From Sphingopyxis sp. PET50 (lineage in GTDB: Bacteria > Pseudomonadota > Alphaproteobacteria > Sphingomonadales > Sphingomonadaceae), in assembly GCF_025244705.1 (NCBI RefSeq), contig NZ_CP104207.1, positions 1-64,000 of the forward strand: 64,000 nt of DNA, in the 5' to 3' direction. Made by a program: the position numbers and the translations under genes. Below the pieces are notes generated by a model. It worked only from the letters and a program-made list of their open reading frames with translations. It did not search any database and was not told where the DNA came from. Positions 17,152 to 25,265 of the stretch are shown here, piece by piece (positions within the stretch are counted from its first letter, which is position 1; every line of letters begins with the position of its first letter).

Positions 17152-17669
17152 CGCGCCGCATCTGCCTCCACGGGGCCGAAAGCACGGGCAAGTCGGCGCT
17201 GGCGCCGCGCCTGGCGCAGGCGCTGGGCGGCGTGGTCGTACCCGAATATGGCCGTGCCTATTGCGAGGCGAACGGGACCGACCTCGACGCCGCCGACCTG
17301 CTCGCCATTTTCGAAGGGCATGACGCGGCGACGCGCACGGCGCTGGCGACGGGCCCCGCCTGGCTGATCTCCGACACCGATCCGCTGATGACGCAGGCGT
17401 GGGCAGTGATGCTGCTCGGGCGGCGTCTGCCCGAAATCGACGCCTGGACCGGCGTGGCCGATCTCTATCTGGTGCCGGCCTTGGATCTGCCGTGGCGCGA
17501 CGACGGCACGCGGCTGTTCGGCGGCGATGCGGCGCGGCGGCGGTTCATGGATGCCGCGATCGGCGAACTCGAACGGCGGAAGCTGCGCTGGGCGTGGGTC
17601 AAGGGCGAAGGCGAGGCACGGTTGCAAAGCGCGCTTGCGGCAATTCAGACGGCGGGGCTGACCGCGTAG
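17148..17669 (+). CDS. NadR-like AAA/P-loop ATPase, probable nicotinamide riboside kinase
   Basis: The 173-residue protein starts RICLHGAESTGKSALAPRLA (Walker A), followed by VVPEYGRAYCEANG and the SDTDPLMTQAWA segment. This pattern is that of the NadR C-terminal ribosylnicotinamide kinase domain. The NMN adenylyltransferase domain is absent, so it would make NMN only. Overlap with pnuC supports import plus phosphorylation of nicotinamide riboside. The 3' end overlaps the convergent acyl-CoA synthetase by about 25 bases. Confidence 0.88.
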   Translation: MTRRICLHGAESTGKSALAPRLAQALGGVVVPEYGRAYCEANGTDLDAADLLAIFEGHDAATRTALATGPAWLISDTDPLMTQAWAVMLLGRRLPEIDAWTGVADLYLVPALDLPWRDDGTRLFGGDAARRRFMDAAIGELERRKLRWAWVKGEGEARLQSALAAIQTAGLTA

Positions 17670-19189
17670 CGATCCCGCAGCTCACGCTTGAGCACCTTGC
17701 CTATCGGGCTGCGCGGCAGTTCGTCCACTTGCCGGATCGCGCTCAGCCGCTGCGTCTTGCCGACCTTGGCATTGCAATCGGCGCGGACGCTTGTCGCATC
17801 GGCGCCATCCTTCAGGACGACGAAGGCGACCGGAGTCTCGCCCCATTCCTCGCTCGGCATGCCGACCACCGCCGCCTCGACGACGCGCTCGTCCGCCAGC
17901 AAGATGCCTTCGAGGTCGCTCGGGAAGATGTTGAACCCGCCCGAGATGATCATGTCCTTGGCGCGGTCCATCAGGGTCAGAAAGCCGTCCTCGTCGATCC
18001 GGCCGATATCGCCGTGGCGATAGAAGAGATTTCCCTCGCTGTCGTACCAGTGCATCGCCTTGGTCGCGTCGGGGCGGTTGTTGTATCCGGTCATCATCGC
18101 CGGTGAACGCCCGACGACTTCGCCGACCGATCCCTGCGGCAGCTCGTTGCCCTCCTCGTCGATCACCTTGGCGACATGGCCCGGCGCGGGCTGGCCGACC
18201 GTATGCAGCTTGTCCGGATATTTGTGCGCCTCCAGCAGGAAGGCCGCGCCGCCCTCGGTCATGCCGTAAATCTCGACCAGCCCGCCCGGCCAGCGTTTCA
18301 GCACGTCGGCCTTCAGCGCCGCCGCAAAGGGCGCCGAGGTGCAATATTTCATGACGAAGCTCGACAGGTCGAAGCGGTCGAAATCCTCGAGCGCCATGAT
18401 GCGGCGATATTGCACCGGCACCAGCATCGTGTTCGTCGCGCGCTCGCGTTCGGCCAGTTCGAGGAAACCGTGCGCGTCGAATTTCTTCATCAGTACCACC
18501 TGCCCGCCCGACCCGACGGTCGGCAGGAAGCTCGCCATCGTCGTGTTCGAATAGAGCGGGGTCGAAAGGATCGTGACCGCGTGCGGGCCATAGGCGGGAA
18601 CGCCGCGCTGGATATGCTGCCAGCGCATCGCATGGCTGTGGACGATGCCCTTGGGCGTGCCCGTGGTCCCCGACGAATAGATGATGTTGAAGCCGTCGAG
18701 CGGATCGATCGCCACCGGTTCGGGCTGCGTGCCCCCTGGCGCGATCCAGGCGTCGAGTGCGGCGCCGACGCCGCTGCCGTCCATGGCGATGCGGTCGCTG
18801 GCGGTGACAGTCTGGCCATCGAGGCTGGCCGAAGCGGCGCTGTCGAGGAACAGGTGGCGCGCGCCGGTGTCGGCGATCATCGCCGCCATCTGCTCGCCCG
18901 TCGCGCTGTTGGTGACGAGGCCCGCGACCCCGCCCGCGCGCAGCGTGCCGAGGATGACCGCCATCTGCTCGACGCTGTTCAGCCCCGCGATCGCGGTGCG
19001 GTCGCCCTTGGCAAAGCCGTCCTGCTGCAGCCGCGCGGCGATGCGGTCGGTCAATGCGTCCAGTTCGGACCAACTCAGGCGCCGAATCGGATCGGCCGCC
19101 GCTATCGCATCGGGACGTTCGGCGGCGTGCGCGCGGATCAGGTCGGGCAGGGTGGCGAAGTCGTCGGCGAGCAGGTCGTTATTGGTCAT
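17645..19189 (-). CDS. AMP-binding acyl-CoA synthetase
   Basis: The 514-residue adenylate-forming enzyme activates a carboxylic acid to its CoA ester. Core motifs are present: FNIIYSSGTTGTPKGIVHSH (A3), VEIYGMTEGG (A5), YRHGDIGRIDEDGF (A7), DRAKDMIISGGFNIFP (A8) and the catalytic Lys in SPIGKVLKRELRD (A10). The substrate cannot be predicted. The start MTNNDLLADDFATLPDLIRAHA at 19189 is at the proper distance from the N-terminal fold; the frame stays open upstream, but that extension is not conserved-looking. Confidence 0.92.
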   Translation of the reverse strand: MTNNDLLADDFATLPDLIRAHAAERPDAIAAADPIRRLSWSELDALTDRIAARLQQDGFAKGDRTAIAGLNSVEQMAVILGTLRAGGVAGLVTNSATGEQMAAMIADTGARHLFLDSAASASLDGQTVTASDRIAMDGSGVGAALDAWIAPGGTQPEPVAIDPLDGFNIIYSSGTTGTPKGIVHSHAMRWQHIQRGVPAYGPHAVTILSTPLYSNTTMASFLPTVGSGGQVVLMKKFDAHGFLELAERERATNTMLVPVQYRRIMALEDFDRFDLSSFVMKYCTSAPFAAALKADVLKRWPGGLVEIYGMTEGGAAFLLEAHKYPDKLHTVGQPAPGHVAKVIDEEGNELPQGSVGEVVGRSPAMMTGYNNRPDATKAMHWYDSEGNLFYRHGDIGRIDEDGFLTLMDRAKDMIISGGFNIFPSDLEGILLADERVVEAAVVGMPSEEWGETPVAFVVLKDGADATSVRADCNAKVGKTQRLSAIRQVDELPRSPIGKVLKRELRDRYAVSPAV

Positions 19190-19273
19190 GGAGCGATTCG
19201 TTAGCACAGCCGCCGTAGGGTGCAACGGACAGAGGGGACCGATCGCAAAGGAGCCGGGACGAGAGGAGGGGCG

Positions 19274-19999
19274 ATGGAGCAAAGCGACGGTCGCGCCGCG
19301 GCCCGCCCCCCGCCGCTTGTCGCCATCCGGCATCCATCCGCCGCACGCGCGGCGCGATTGTCGGATGCGCTTGCCGCCGCCGGTTTCCGCACGCTGCCGC
19401 TGCCGCCGCTTGCGGCCGGAGCGCGCTTGTGGCGCGAAACCGGTTTCGACCTGTTCGCGATCGACCCGTTCGACGATGGCCTCGATCCCGCCACGATGGT
19501 CACGCTGGCGCGCGGGATCGCCGAACGGCGCCCGCTGCTCGCGCTGACCGACCGCGACAGCCGCGCCGACCGTTTGCTTGCACTCATCGCGGGGGCCGAC
19601 GATGCGGTGGGTTGGGCCGCCGATCCCGCGGAGGTCGTCGCGCGCGTTGCCGCGCTTCTGCGGCGCAGCCGGATGGCGGCGGGGCAGCTTGGGGACGGCG
19701 AATTGCGCATCGACCTGATCGATCGGCGCGTCGAGCGCGCGGGACGGCTGATCCGCCTGCCGTTGCGCGAATTCGACCTGCTCGCCAATCTGGCACGCAT
19801 TCCCGACCAGCCGGTGTCGCGCACCGCGCTGCTGAAGGCGGTGTGGCGGATCGATTTCGATCCGGGCACCAACCGTGTCGAGGTGCATATGTCGCGGCTG
19901 CGCGCCAAGGTCGACCGCGGCTTCGGCTGGCCGATGCTCCGGACGATCAAGGGCCGGGGCTATGCGCTGCGCTCGCGCCCGGACGCCGCCAATCCCTGA
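19274..19999 (+). CDS. OmpR-type winged-helix regulator with a degenerate receiver domain
   Basis: The C-terminal 90 residues are a trans_reg_C domain: LPLREFDLLANLARIPDQPV, TALLKAVWRIDFDPGTNRVEVHMSRLRAKVD, TIKGRGYALR. The N-terminal part has the length and pattern of a receiver, with an Asp in DLFAIDPFDDG. It lacks the acidic pair that normally binds magnesium (PLVAIRHPSAAR occupies that place) and has no obvious conserved Lys. It may therefore not respond to phosphorylation. The ATG follows GAGGAGGGG. No histidine kinase is adjacent. Confidence 0.85.
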   Translation: MEQSDGRAAARPPPLVAIRHPSAARAARLSDALAAAGFRTLPLPPLAAGARLWRETGFDLFAIDPFDDGLDPATMVTLARGIAERRPLLALTDRDSRADRLLALIAGADDAVGWAADPAEVVARVAALLRRSRMAAGQLGDGELRIDLIDRRVERAGRLIRLPLREFDLLANLARIPDQPVSRTALLKAVWRIDFDPGTNRVEVHMSRLRAKVDRGFGWPMLRTIKGRGYALRSRPDAANP

Positions 20000-20140
20000 C
20001 CGGCGGCGCATTTTTTTGCCGATATGCGCGCGCCATTTTGCAGATCCTGCCCTCTCGCCGCCCGCGCTTGACCAAAAGTTTCAGCTTGCTACTGACCTCG
20101 GACATAAAGAAACCAACGACCCCTGCTGGAGAGGCTCCCG

Positions 20141-21664
20141 ATGCATCCGTCCGTCCATGCGCGCACCCATCCCGACAAGCCCGCGATCATCGTCGCCGAA
20201 ACGGGGGAGGCGATCAGCTACGCCGAACTCGACGCCGCATCGAATCGCGCCGCACAGCTCTTTCGCGCCCATGGCCTGGGGCATGACGATGTCGTCGCCT
20301 TCATGCTCGACAACACACCGCATTATTATGGCCTGACCTGGGGCGCGCAGCGCGCCGGGCTGCGTTACGTATGCATCTCGTCGCGGCTGACGCAGGACGA
20401 GACCGACTATATCCTCGAAAATTCGGGCGCGAAATTGCTCGTCGTTTCGGCCAGCCTTGCGGGGGCGGCGCAGCAGTTGACGACCGCGATCGAGCGTTTC
20501 TCGCTGGGCGGCGCGATCCCCGGCTATGAAAGCTGGGAAGATTCGATCGCCGCCATGCCCGCGACCCCGGTTGCCGACGAGCGCGCCGGGACCGACATGC
20601 TCTATTCGTCGGGCACCACCGGCCGTCCCAAGGGCGTGCGCGTGCCCTTGCCCGAGGAACCGGCGATCGACGCGTCGAACAGCCTGGTGACGCTCGCCGC
20701 GGCGGTGTTCGGCATCGGGCCGGACAGCGTCTATCTGTCGCCCGCGCCGCTCTATCATGCCGCGCCGCTGCGCTGGTCGATGACCGTGCATCGCCTCGGC
20801 GGCACGGTGGTGCTGATGAAGAAATTCGATCCCGAGGCGGCGTTGTCGCACATCGAAAAATATCGCGTCAATTCGAGCCAGTGGGTGCCGACCCATTTCG
20901 TGCGCATGCTCAAGCTGTCCGACGAGACCCGCGCCCGCTACGACGTTTCGTCGATGAAGGTTGCGATCCACGCCGCCGCGCCGTGCCCGGTCCCGGTCAA
21001 GCAGGCGATGATCGACTGGTGGGGGCCGGTGCTGTTCGAATATTATGCGGGGTCGGAGGGCAACGGCATGACCTTCATCTCCAGCGCCGACTGGCTGACC
21101 CACAAGGGCAGCGTCGGCCGCCCGATCCTCGGCGCGGTCCACATCATGGGCGAGGACAATGAGACCGAGCTTGGCCCCGACGAGGAAGGCTGCGTCTTCT
21201 TCGAAAGCGAGAATGTCTTCGAATATCACGGCGACAGCGAGAAAACCGCATCGAGCCGCAATTCGAAGGGCTGGTCGACCCTCGGCGACGTCGGCAAGCT
21301 CGACGCAGAAGGCTTCCTCTACCTGACCGACCGCAAGAGCTTCATGATCATCACCGGCGGGGTGAACGTCTATCCGCAGGAGATCGAGAACCATCTCGTC
21401 ACCCATCCCGCGGTCGCCGACGTCGCGGTGGTCGGCGGCCCGCACGACGACTTCGGCGAAGAGGTGATCGCGGTGATCCAGCCCGCGAACATGGCCGATG
21501 CCGGCGACGCGCTGCGCGACGAACTCATTGCTTATGCCCGCGAAAAACTGTCGGGCGTCAAAATCCCGCGTCGCATCGATTTCATGGAGGCGCTGCCCCG
21601 CCACGACACCGGCAAGCTATACAAGCGGTTGCTGCGGGACCAATATTGGGCGCGGACGAATTGA
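20141..21664 (+). CDS. AMP-binding acyl-CoA synthetase
   Basis: The 507-residue enzyme has the adenylate-forming motifs MLYSSGTTGRPKGVRVP (A3), EYYAGSEGNGM (A5 region), LGDVGKLDAEGFLYLTDR (A7) and FMIITGGVNVYPQEIENHL (A8), with the A10 Lys in HDTGKLYKRLLRD. It is clearly homologous to the synthetase at 17645-19189 but not a recent duplicate. A gap of about 140 bases upstream probably holds its promoter. It begins a run of genes through the enoyl-CoA hydratase, suggesting fatty or aromatic acid catabolism. Confidence 0.93.
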   Translation: MHPSVHARTHPDKPAIIVAETGEAISYAELDAASNRAAQLFRAHGLGHDDVVAFMLDNTPHYYGLTWGAQRAGLRYVCISSRLTQDETDYILENSGAKLLVVSASLAGAAQQLTTAIERFSLGGAIPGYESWEDSIAAMPATPVADERAGTDMLYSSGTTGRPKGVRVPLPEEPAIDASNSLVTLAAAVFGIGPDSVYLSPAPLYHAAPLRWSMTVHRLGGTVVLMKKFDPEAALSHIEKYRVNSSQWVPTHFVRMLKLSDETRARYDVSSMKVAIHAAAPCPVPVKQAMIDWWGPVLFEYYAGSEGNGMTFISSADWLTHKGSVGRPILGAVHIMGEDNETELGPDEEGCVFFESENVFEYHGDSEKTASSRNSKGWSTLGDVGKLDAEGFLYLTDRKSFMIITGGVNVYPQEIENHLVTHPAVADVAVVGGPHDDFGEEVIAVIQPANMADAGDALRDELIAYAREKLSGVKIPRRIDFMEALPRHDTGKLYKRLLRDQYWARTN

Positions 21665-21720
21665 CCGCGCGAGTCGGCGGCGGACCGGCAGGCCGCCGCC
21701 GCGATGTTGGAGGTTGACTT

Positions 21721-22194
21721 ATGAACAAGGCGATGATGACGGCGGCGGTGATTGCGCTCGCCGTGGGACTGGCGGGATGCGGCAAGAAGGACGCGCAGCC
21801 GCCCGCCGACACCGCAACGGCCGATACGGCCACGACCCCGGCCGCGCCGGTTGCGGCGGCGATCCCGATCGACCCCGCAAAGCCCAACGCCTGCAACAAG
21901 CTGACCGACGTCAAGCTGGCCGCGACGATCGACGCCGCGACCAAGACGCTGAAGATCAGCGGTACCGCCAAGGCGCCGCAGGCGGGCTATGCGACCGCGC
22001 TCCAGGCCGGTCCGCTCGACAAGATGAATCCGCCGACCCAGATCGTGTTGCTGCGCGCCAACGCGCCTGAACCGGGAGCCGAAGTGGTGACCGACGTCGC
22101 GCTCAGCGTCGACATCGCGAACGCGCAGCCCGCCTACAAGTCGATTCGCGTCGTCTGCCCGGGCGTGCCCGACGTCGAACTGACGGTCGGCTGA
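21721..22194 (+). CDS. Putative lipoprotein of unknown function
   Basis: The 157-residue protein has a lipoprotein signal with lipobox LAGC (Cys20), then a Thr/Ala/Pro-rich linker (about residues 25-50). A small domain with two cysteines follows (PNACNKLTD and VVCPGVPDVELTV), which may form a disulfide. I do not recognise the family. It lies between an acyl-CoA synthetase and an isomerase on the same strand. Confidence 0.75.
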   Translation: MNKAMMTAAVIALAVGLAGCGKKDAQPPADTATADTATTPAAPVAAAIPIDPAKPNACNKLTDVKLAATIDAATKTLKISGTAKAPQAGYATALQAGPLDKMNPPTQIVLLRANAPEPGAEVVTDVALSVDIANAQPAYKSIRVVCPGVPDVELTVG

Positions 22195-22214
22195 CCCATG
22201 AAGGGAGGTCCGGG

Positions 22215-22833
22215 GTGACGGAACGCGTCGAATTCTTCTTTGACCTGTCCTCGCCCTGGACCTGTCTCGCCTTTCACAATCTGCCCGCGGTGTTGGCGAG
22301 AACCGGCGCCGCGGCGCGCTATCGCCCGATCCTCGTCGGCGGCGTGTTCAATGCGGTGAACCCCGCCGTCTATGCGGCGCGCGAACAGGCGGACAACCGC
22401 GCGGCTGCAGCACAGCTGGAAGGTGCTGAAGGACTGGGCGCGGCTCGCGGGCGTGCCGATGAATTTCCCGTCCGAGTGGCATCCGGCGAAGAGCATCGCG
22501 GCGATGCGCTTCTGCTGCGCGCTCGAGGAGGACCAGGCGGCGCTCGTGCGGTTCGCGCGCGCGGCCTTCGCCAGCTATTTCGACCGCCAGGAAAATCTCG
22601 ACGACCCCGCCGTGCTGGCGGCGGTTGCCGATGCCGAGGGGCTGGACGGCGCCGCGCTCGCGGCGGCGGCGGGCAGCGACCCGGTCAAGGCGCGGCTGCG
22701 GACCAATACCGAAGAGGTGATCGCGCGCGGCGGCTATGGCTCGCCGACGATCTTCGTCGACGGCGACGATATGTATTTCGGCAACGACCAACTGCCGCTC
22801 GTCGAAGCGGCGCTTGCAAGGAAAAACGGATGA
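22215..22833 (+). CDS. 2-hydroxychromene-2-carboxylate isomerase / DsbA-like protein (apparent frameshift)
   Basis: The N-terminus VEFFFDLSSPWTCLAFHNLPAVL and LVGGVFNAVNP are typical of the HCCA isomerase branch of the thioredoxin-fold kappa-GST family. The rest (LQHSWKVLKDWARLAGVPMN, GGYGSPTIFVDGDDMYFGNDQL) is in another frame, with the break near 22400 in a GC-rich stretch. The restored protein is about 205 residues, the family's usual size. HCCA isomerase acts in naphthalene-type aromatic degradation, but many relatives have other roles. It overlaps the next gene. Confidence 0.85.
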
Positions 22834-23633
22834 AGGACCGCATTTCGATCACCATGCTGGAAGGCGGCATCGCCGATGTGCGGCTGATCCGTGCCGACAA
22901 GATGAACGCGCTCGACGCGGCGATGTGGGCGGCGCTGGCGGAAGCGATCGACGAATTGAAGGCCAGGGCGGGACTGCGCGTCGTCGTGCTGTCGGGCGAG
23001 GGCCGCGCTTTCTGCGCGGGGCTCGACCTCTCGAGCCTCGGCGGCGACCGCGAGCCGGGCCTCAGCAGCGCGGGCGGCAGCCTGTCGGACCGCACCCACG
23101 GGATCAGCAACAACGCCCAATATGCGGCCTGGGGCTGGCGCGAACTGCCGGTGCCGGTGATCGCGGCGGTGCACGGCGTCGCCTTCGGTGCGGGCAGCCA
23201 GATCATGGCCGCCGCCGACATCCGCATCGTCCATCCCGACACGCGCATCGCGATCATGGAAATGCGCTGGGGCCTCGTGCCCGATGTCGCGGGCATGGCG
23301 CTGTGGCGCACCCAGGTCGCCGACGACGTGCTGCGCGAGATGATCTACACCAACCGCGAATTCAACGGGTCGGAGGCGAAGCTGCTCGGCTTCGCGACGC
23401 ATGTGTCGGACGATCCGCTGGCGAAGGCGATGGAACTGGCCGAGGTGATTGCGAACAGGAATCCGCACGCGATTCGCGGCGCCAAGCGCCTCTGCAACAT
23501 GCTCGCCGACGCGAGCGACGCCGAAATCCTGCAGGCCGAGAGCGACGAGCAGGTCAGGGTCATCCGCACGCCCAACCAGGTTGAGGCGGTGATGGCGCAT
23601 ATGGAAAAGCGGGCGCCGAATTTCGCGGATTGA
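22830..23633 (+). CDS. Enoyl-CoA hydratase/isomerase (crotonase) family
   Basis: The 267-residue crotonase-fold enzyme shows the oxyanion-hole segments SGEGRAFCAGLDLSSLG and HGVAFGAGSQIMAAADIRI, then EMRWGLVPDVAG, where Glu is a usual catalytic residue. It hydrates or isomerises enoyl-CoA esters. The ATG overlaps the preceding stop (ATGA), so it is coupled to the DsbA-like isomerase and presumably follows the acyl-CoA synthetase in one pathway. Confidence 0.92.
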   Translation: MKDRISITMLEGGIADVRLIRADKMNALDAAMWAALAEAIDELKARAGLRVVVLSGEGRAFCAGLDLSSLGGDREPGLSSAGGSLSDRTHGISNNAQYAAWGWRELPVPVIAAVHGVAFGAGSQIMAAADIRIVHPDTRIAIMEMRWGLVPDVAGMALWRTQVADDVLREMIYTNREFNGSEAKLLGFATHVSDDPLAKAMELAEVIANRNPHAIRGAKRLCNMLADASDAEILQAESDEQVRVIRTPNQVEAVMAHMEKRAPNFAD

Positions 23634-23640
23634 GCGTCCA

Positions 23641-23722
23641 CGTCATTGCGAGGAACGAAGCGACGCGGCAATCCAGATTAGCGTCAGCCGCCCTGGATTG
23701 CTTCGCTTCGCTCGCAATGACG
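23641..23722. repeat. Palindromic repeat (CGTCATTGCGAGG type)
   Basis: The arms 23641-23676 and 23693-23722 are inverted repeats reading CGTCATTGCGAG...GCAATCCAG. It fills the space between the convergent enoyl-CoA hydratase and ATP12 genes and could act as a bidirectional transcription stop. The family is common in sphingomonads and other Proteobacteria. Confidence 0.85.
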
Positions 23723-23734
23723 AGCTTCAGAGCG

Positions 23735-24427
23735 TCATAGAAGACTCAAAAACCGCGCCGCATTGTCCCAATCGGCCCGCTTCTTTTCGCGCGCCGCCGT
23801 CGCCAGCGCGTCGGGGCCCCAGCGCCGTTCCTGATAGAGTTCGTCGAGACTCACCGCCTGCCAGAGATCGCCGGCGTCGAACGCCGCTTCGACCAGCGCC
23901 AGTCCCGCGACCAGCGATCCGCCGATCGTCACCAGTGGGGTCAGCGCCGTAACCCGCCAGGCATCGTGCGCCAGCACCGCAGCGCGGAGCGCCGCGACCG
24001 TCGCTTCGGGCTGGTCGATCGGGACGATCCCCCGCGCGATCACGAATTCGACGCCGTAGCGCGCCTCGGCCCAGGCGAGCAGCGGGTTCCATATCGCCGC
24101 CTGTTCGGCGAGCAGCGCGGCGTCGCGGTCTTCGCGGTAACAGAAAAGCTCGCTCGCCGCATAGGCTGCGACGGGCTCGGCGAAGGCGGCGAGGTCGGGC
24201 GCGGCGATATCGATCGCGGCGTTGGCGAGGCCGGTCATCGGCATCGCGGCGGGGTCGATCGTCTCACCCACCGCCTGCCATTCGGCGGCGATCGCTTCGG
24301 CCAGCGCCGGGCTGGCGACCGCGAGCGGCGCGCGCTGCGGCGTGCGCACCGGACGGCCGTCGAGCGCGATGTTCCAGCCGCCGTCGGCGGGGACGACGCC
24401 GACCTCTTTCCAGAAACGCTTCATCAT
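23735..24427 (-). CDS. ATP12-family F1-ATPase assembly chaperone
   Basis: ATP12 binds the ATP synthase alpha subunit during F1 assembly and is known from mitochondria and alphaproteobacteria. The 230-residue product starts MMKRFWKEVGVVPADGGWNIALDGRPVRTP, typical of the family, with SELFCYREDRDAALLAEQ and WNPLLAWAEARYG following. It starts by ATGA overlap with a small membrane protein and is the last gene of a compact minus-strand run. Confidence 0.93.
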   Translation of the reverse strand: MMKRFWKEVGVVPADGGWNIALDGRPVRTPQRAPLAVASPALAEAIAAEWQAVGETIDPAAMPMTGLANAAIDIAAPDLAAFAEPVAAYAASELFCYREDRDAALLAEQAAIWNPLLAWAEARYGVEFVIARGIVPIDQPEATVAALRAAVLAHDAWRVTALTPLVTIGGSLVAGLALVEAAFDAGDLWQAVSLDELYQERRWGPDALATAAREKKRADWDNAARFLSLL

Positions 24428-24660
24428 TCTTTGGGAGAGCGCCAGCGGCGGGCGAGCAGCATCGGGAAGACCGCGAAATCGAACGCGCCGATCAGCACCA
24501 CCGCGATGCCGATATAGCGGTCGGTCGGCATTCCCGCGATTTCCCAGCGGCCCGCGACGAGCAGGAAACCCGCCATGATGAACAGCGCCCCCATGATGCG
24601 CATCAGGTTGATCGCGAAATAGCGCTTCTTCGCCAGCGCTTCGTCGGCCGGGGTCATCAT
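24424..24660 (-). CDS. Small membrane protein, two transmembrane segments
   Basis: The 78-residue protein has two hydrophobic stretches (LMRIMGALFIMAGFLLVAG and YIGIAVVLIGAFDFAVFPML) and basic ends. It is commonly found upstream of ATP12 in sphingomonads, as far as I recall. The function is unknown. It overlaps both neighbours by four bases (ATGA), so it is translated as part of the run. Confidence 0.8.
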   Translation of the reverse strand: MMTPADEALAKKRYFAINLMRIMGALFIMAGFLLVAGRWEIAGMPTDRYIGIAVVLIGAFDFAVFPMLLARRWRSPKE

Positions 24661-25265
24661 CGCTCTCCAAGCTGGTCCATCAAATGGGCGAGCGCGCCAT
24701 GGCCCTGCGCCTTCAGCCCCGCGATCACCCGCGCGCGTTCGCCGGCGGGCTTGTTCTGCGACAGTTTCAGCGTCGGGCGCCATGCCGTGATACGCATTTC
24801 GAAACCGAGGATCGCGCCGGTCATCCGGCCGAACAGCGCCGGGTTCATCTTGTCGCGCGTCCAGGGCGGGTCCGCCCCGATCCGCGCCTCGTGCAGCGCC
24901 GACAGCGTGTCGAGCTGCGCGACCAGCGCGGCATCATCCAGCCGGCTGACGGCGCCTTCCATTTCGACCGCGACATAATTCCACGTCCCGACCTGGTCGG
25001 GCGCGCTGTACCAGCCGGGGCTGACATAGGCATCGGGGCCCTGCACCACCGCGAGCGCGACCCCGCCGTCGAGATGACGGGTCAGCCCGTTGCCGCGCGA
25101 CAGGTGGAATTGCAGCCTTGTCGCATCCTCGTTCAGCACCACGGGCGCATGGGCGACGCGTGGGCCGTCGGGAGTGCTCGCGAAGATCGCGGCGAAACCG
25201 ATCTCGCGCACCAGCAGCGCGGCGAGGTCCGTATCCTTGGGCCGAAAGGCGGGATCGGGATGCAT
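24657..25265 (-). CDS. FMN-binding negative transcriptional regulator family (PaiB-like)
   Basis: The 202-residue protein has the split-barrel FMN-binding fold of the PAI2/PaiB family: HAPVVLNEDATRLQFHLSRGN, GPDAYVSPGWY, PTWN-like VGTWNYVAVEMEG, and a C-terminal KLSQNKPAGERARVIAGL. The Bacillus member affects sporulation and protease genes. In proteobacteria the role is mostly unknown. The ATG overlaps the pseudouridine synthase stop. Confidence 0.88.
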   Translation of the reverse strand: MHPDPAFRPKDTDLAALLVREIGFAAIFASTPDGPRVAHAPVVLNEDATRLQFHLSRGNGLTRHLDGGVALAVVQGPDAYVSPGWYSAPDQVGTWNYVAVEMEGAVSRLDDAALVAQLDTLSALHEARIGADPPWTRDKMNPALFGRMTGAILGFEMRITAWRPTLKLSQNKPAGERARVIAGLKAQGHGALAHLMDQLGER

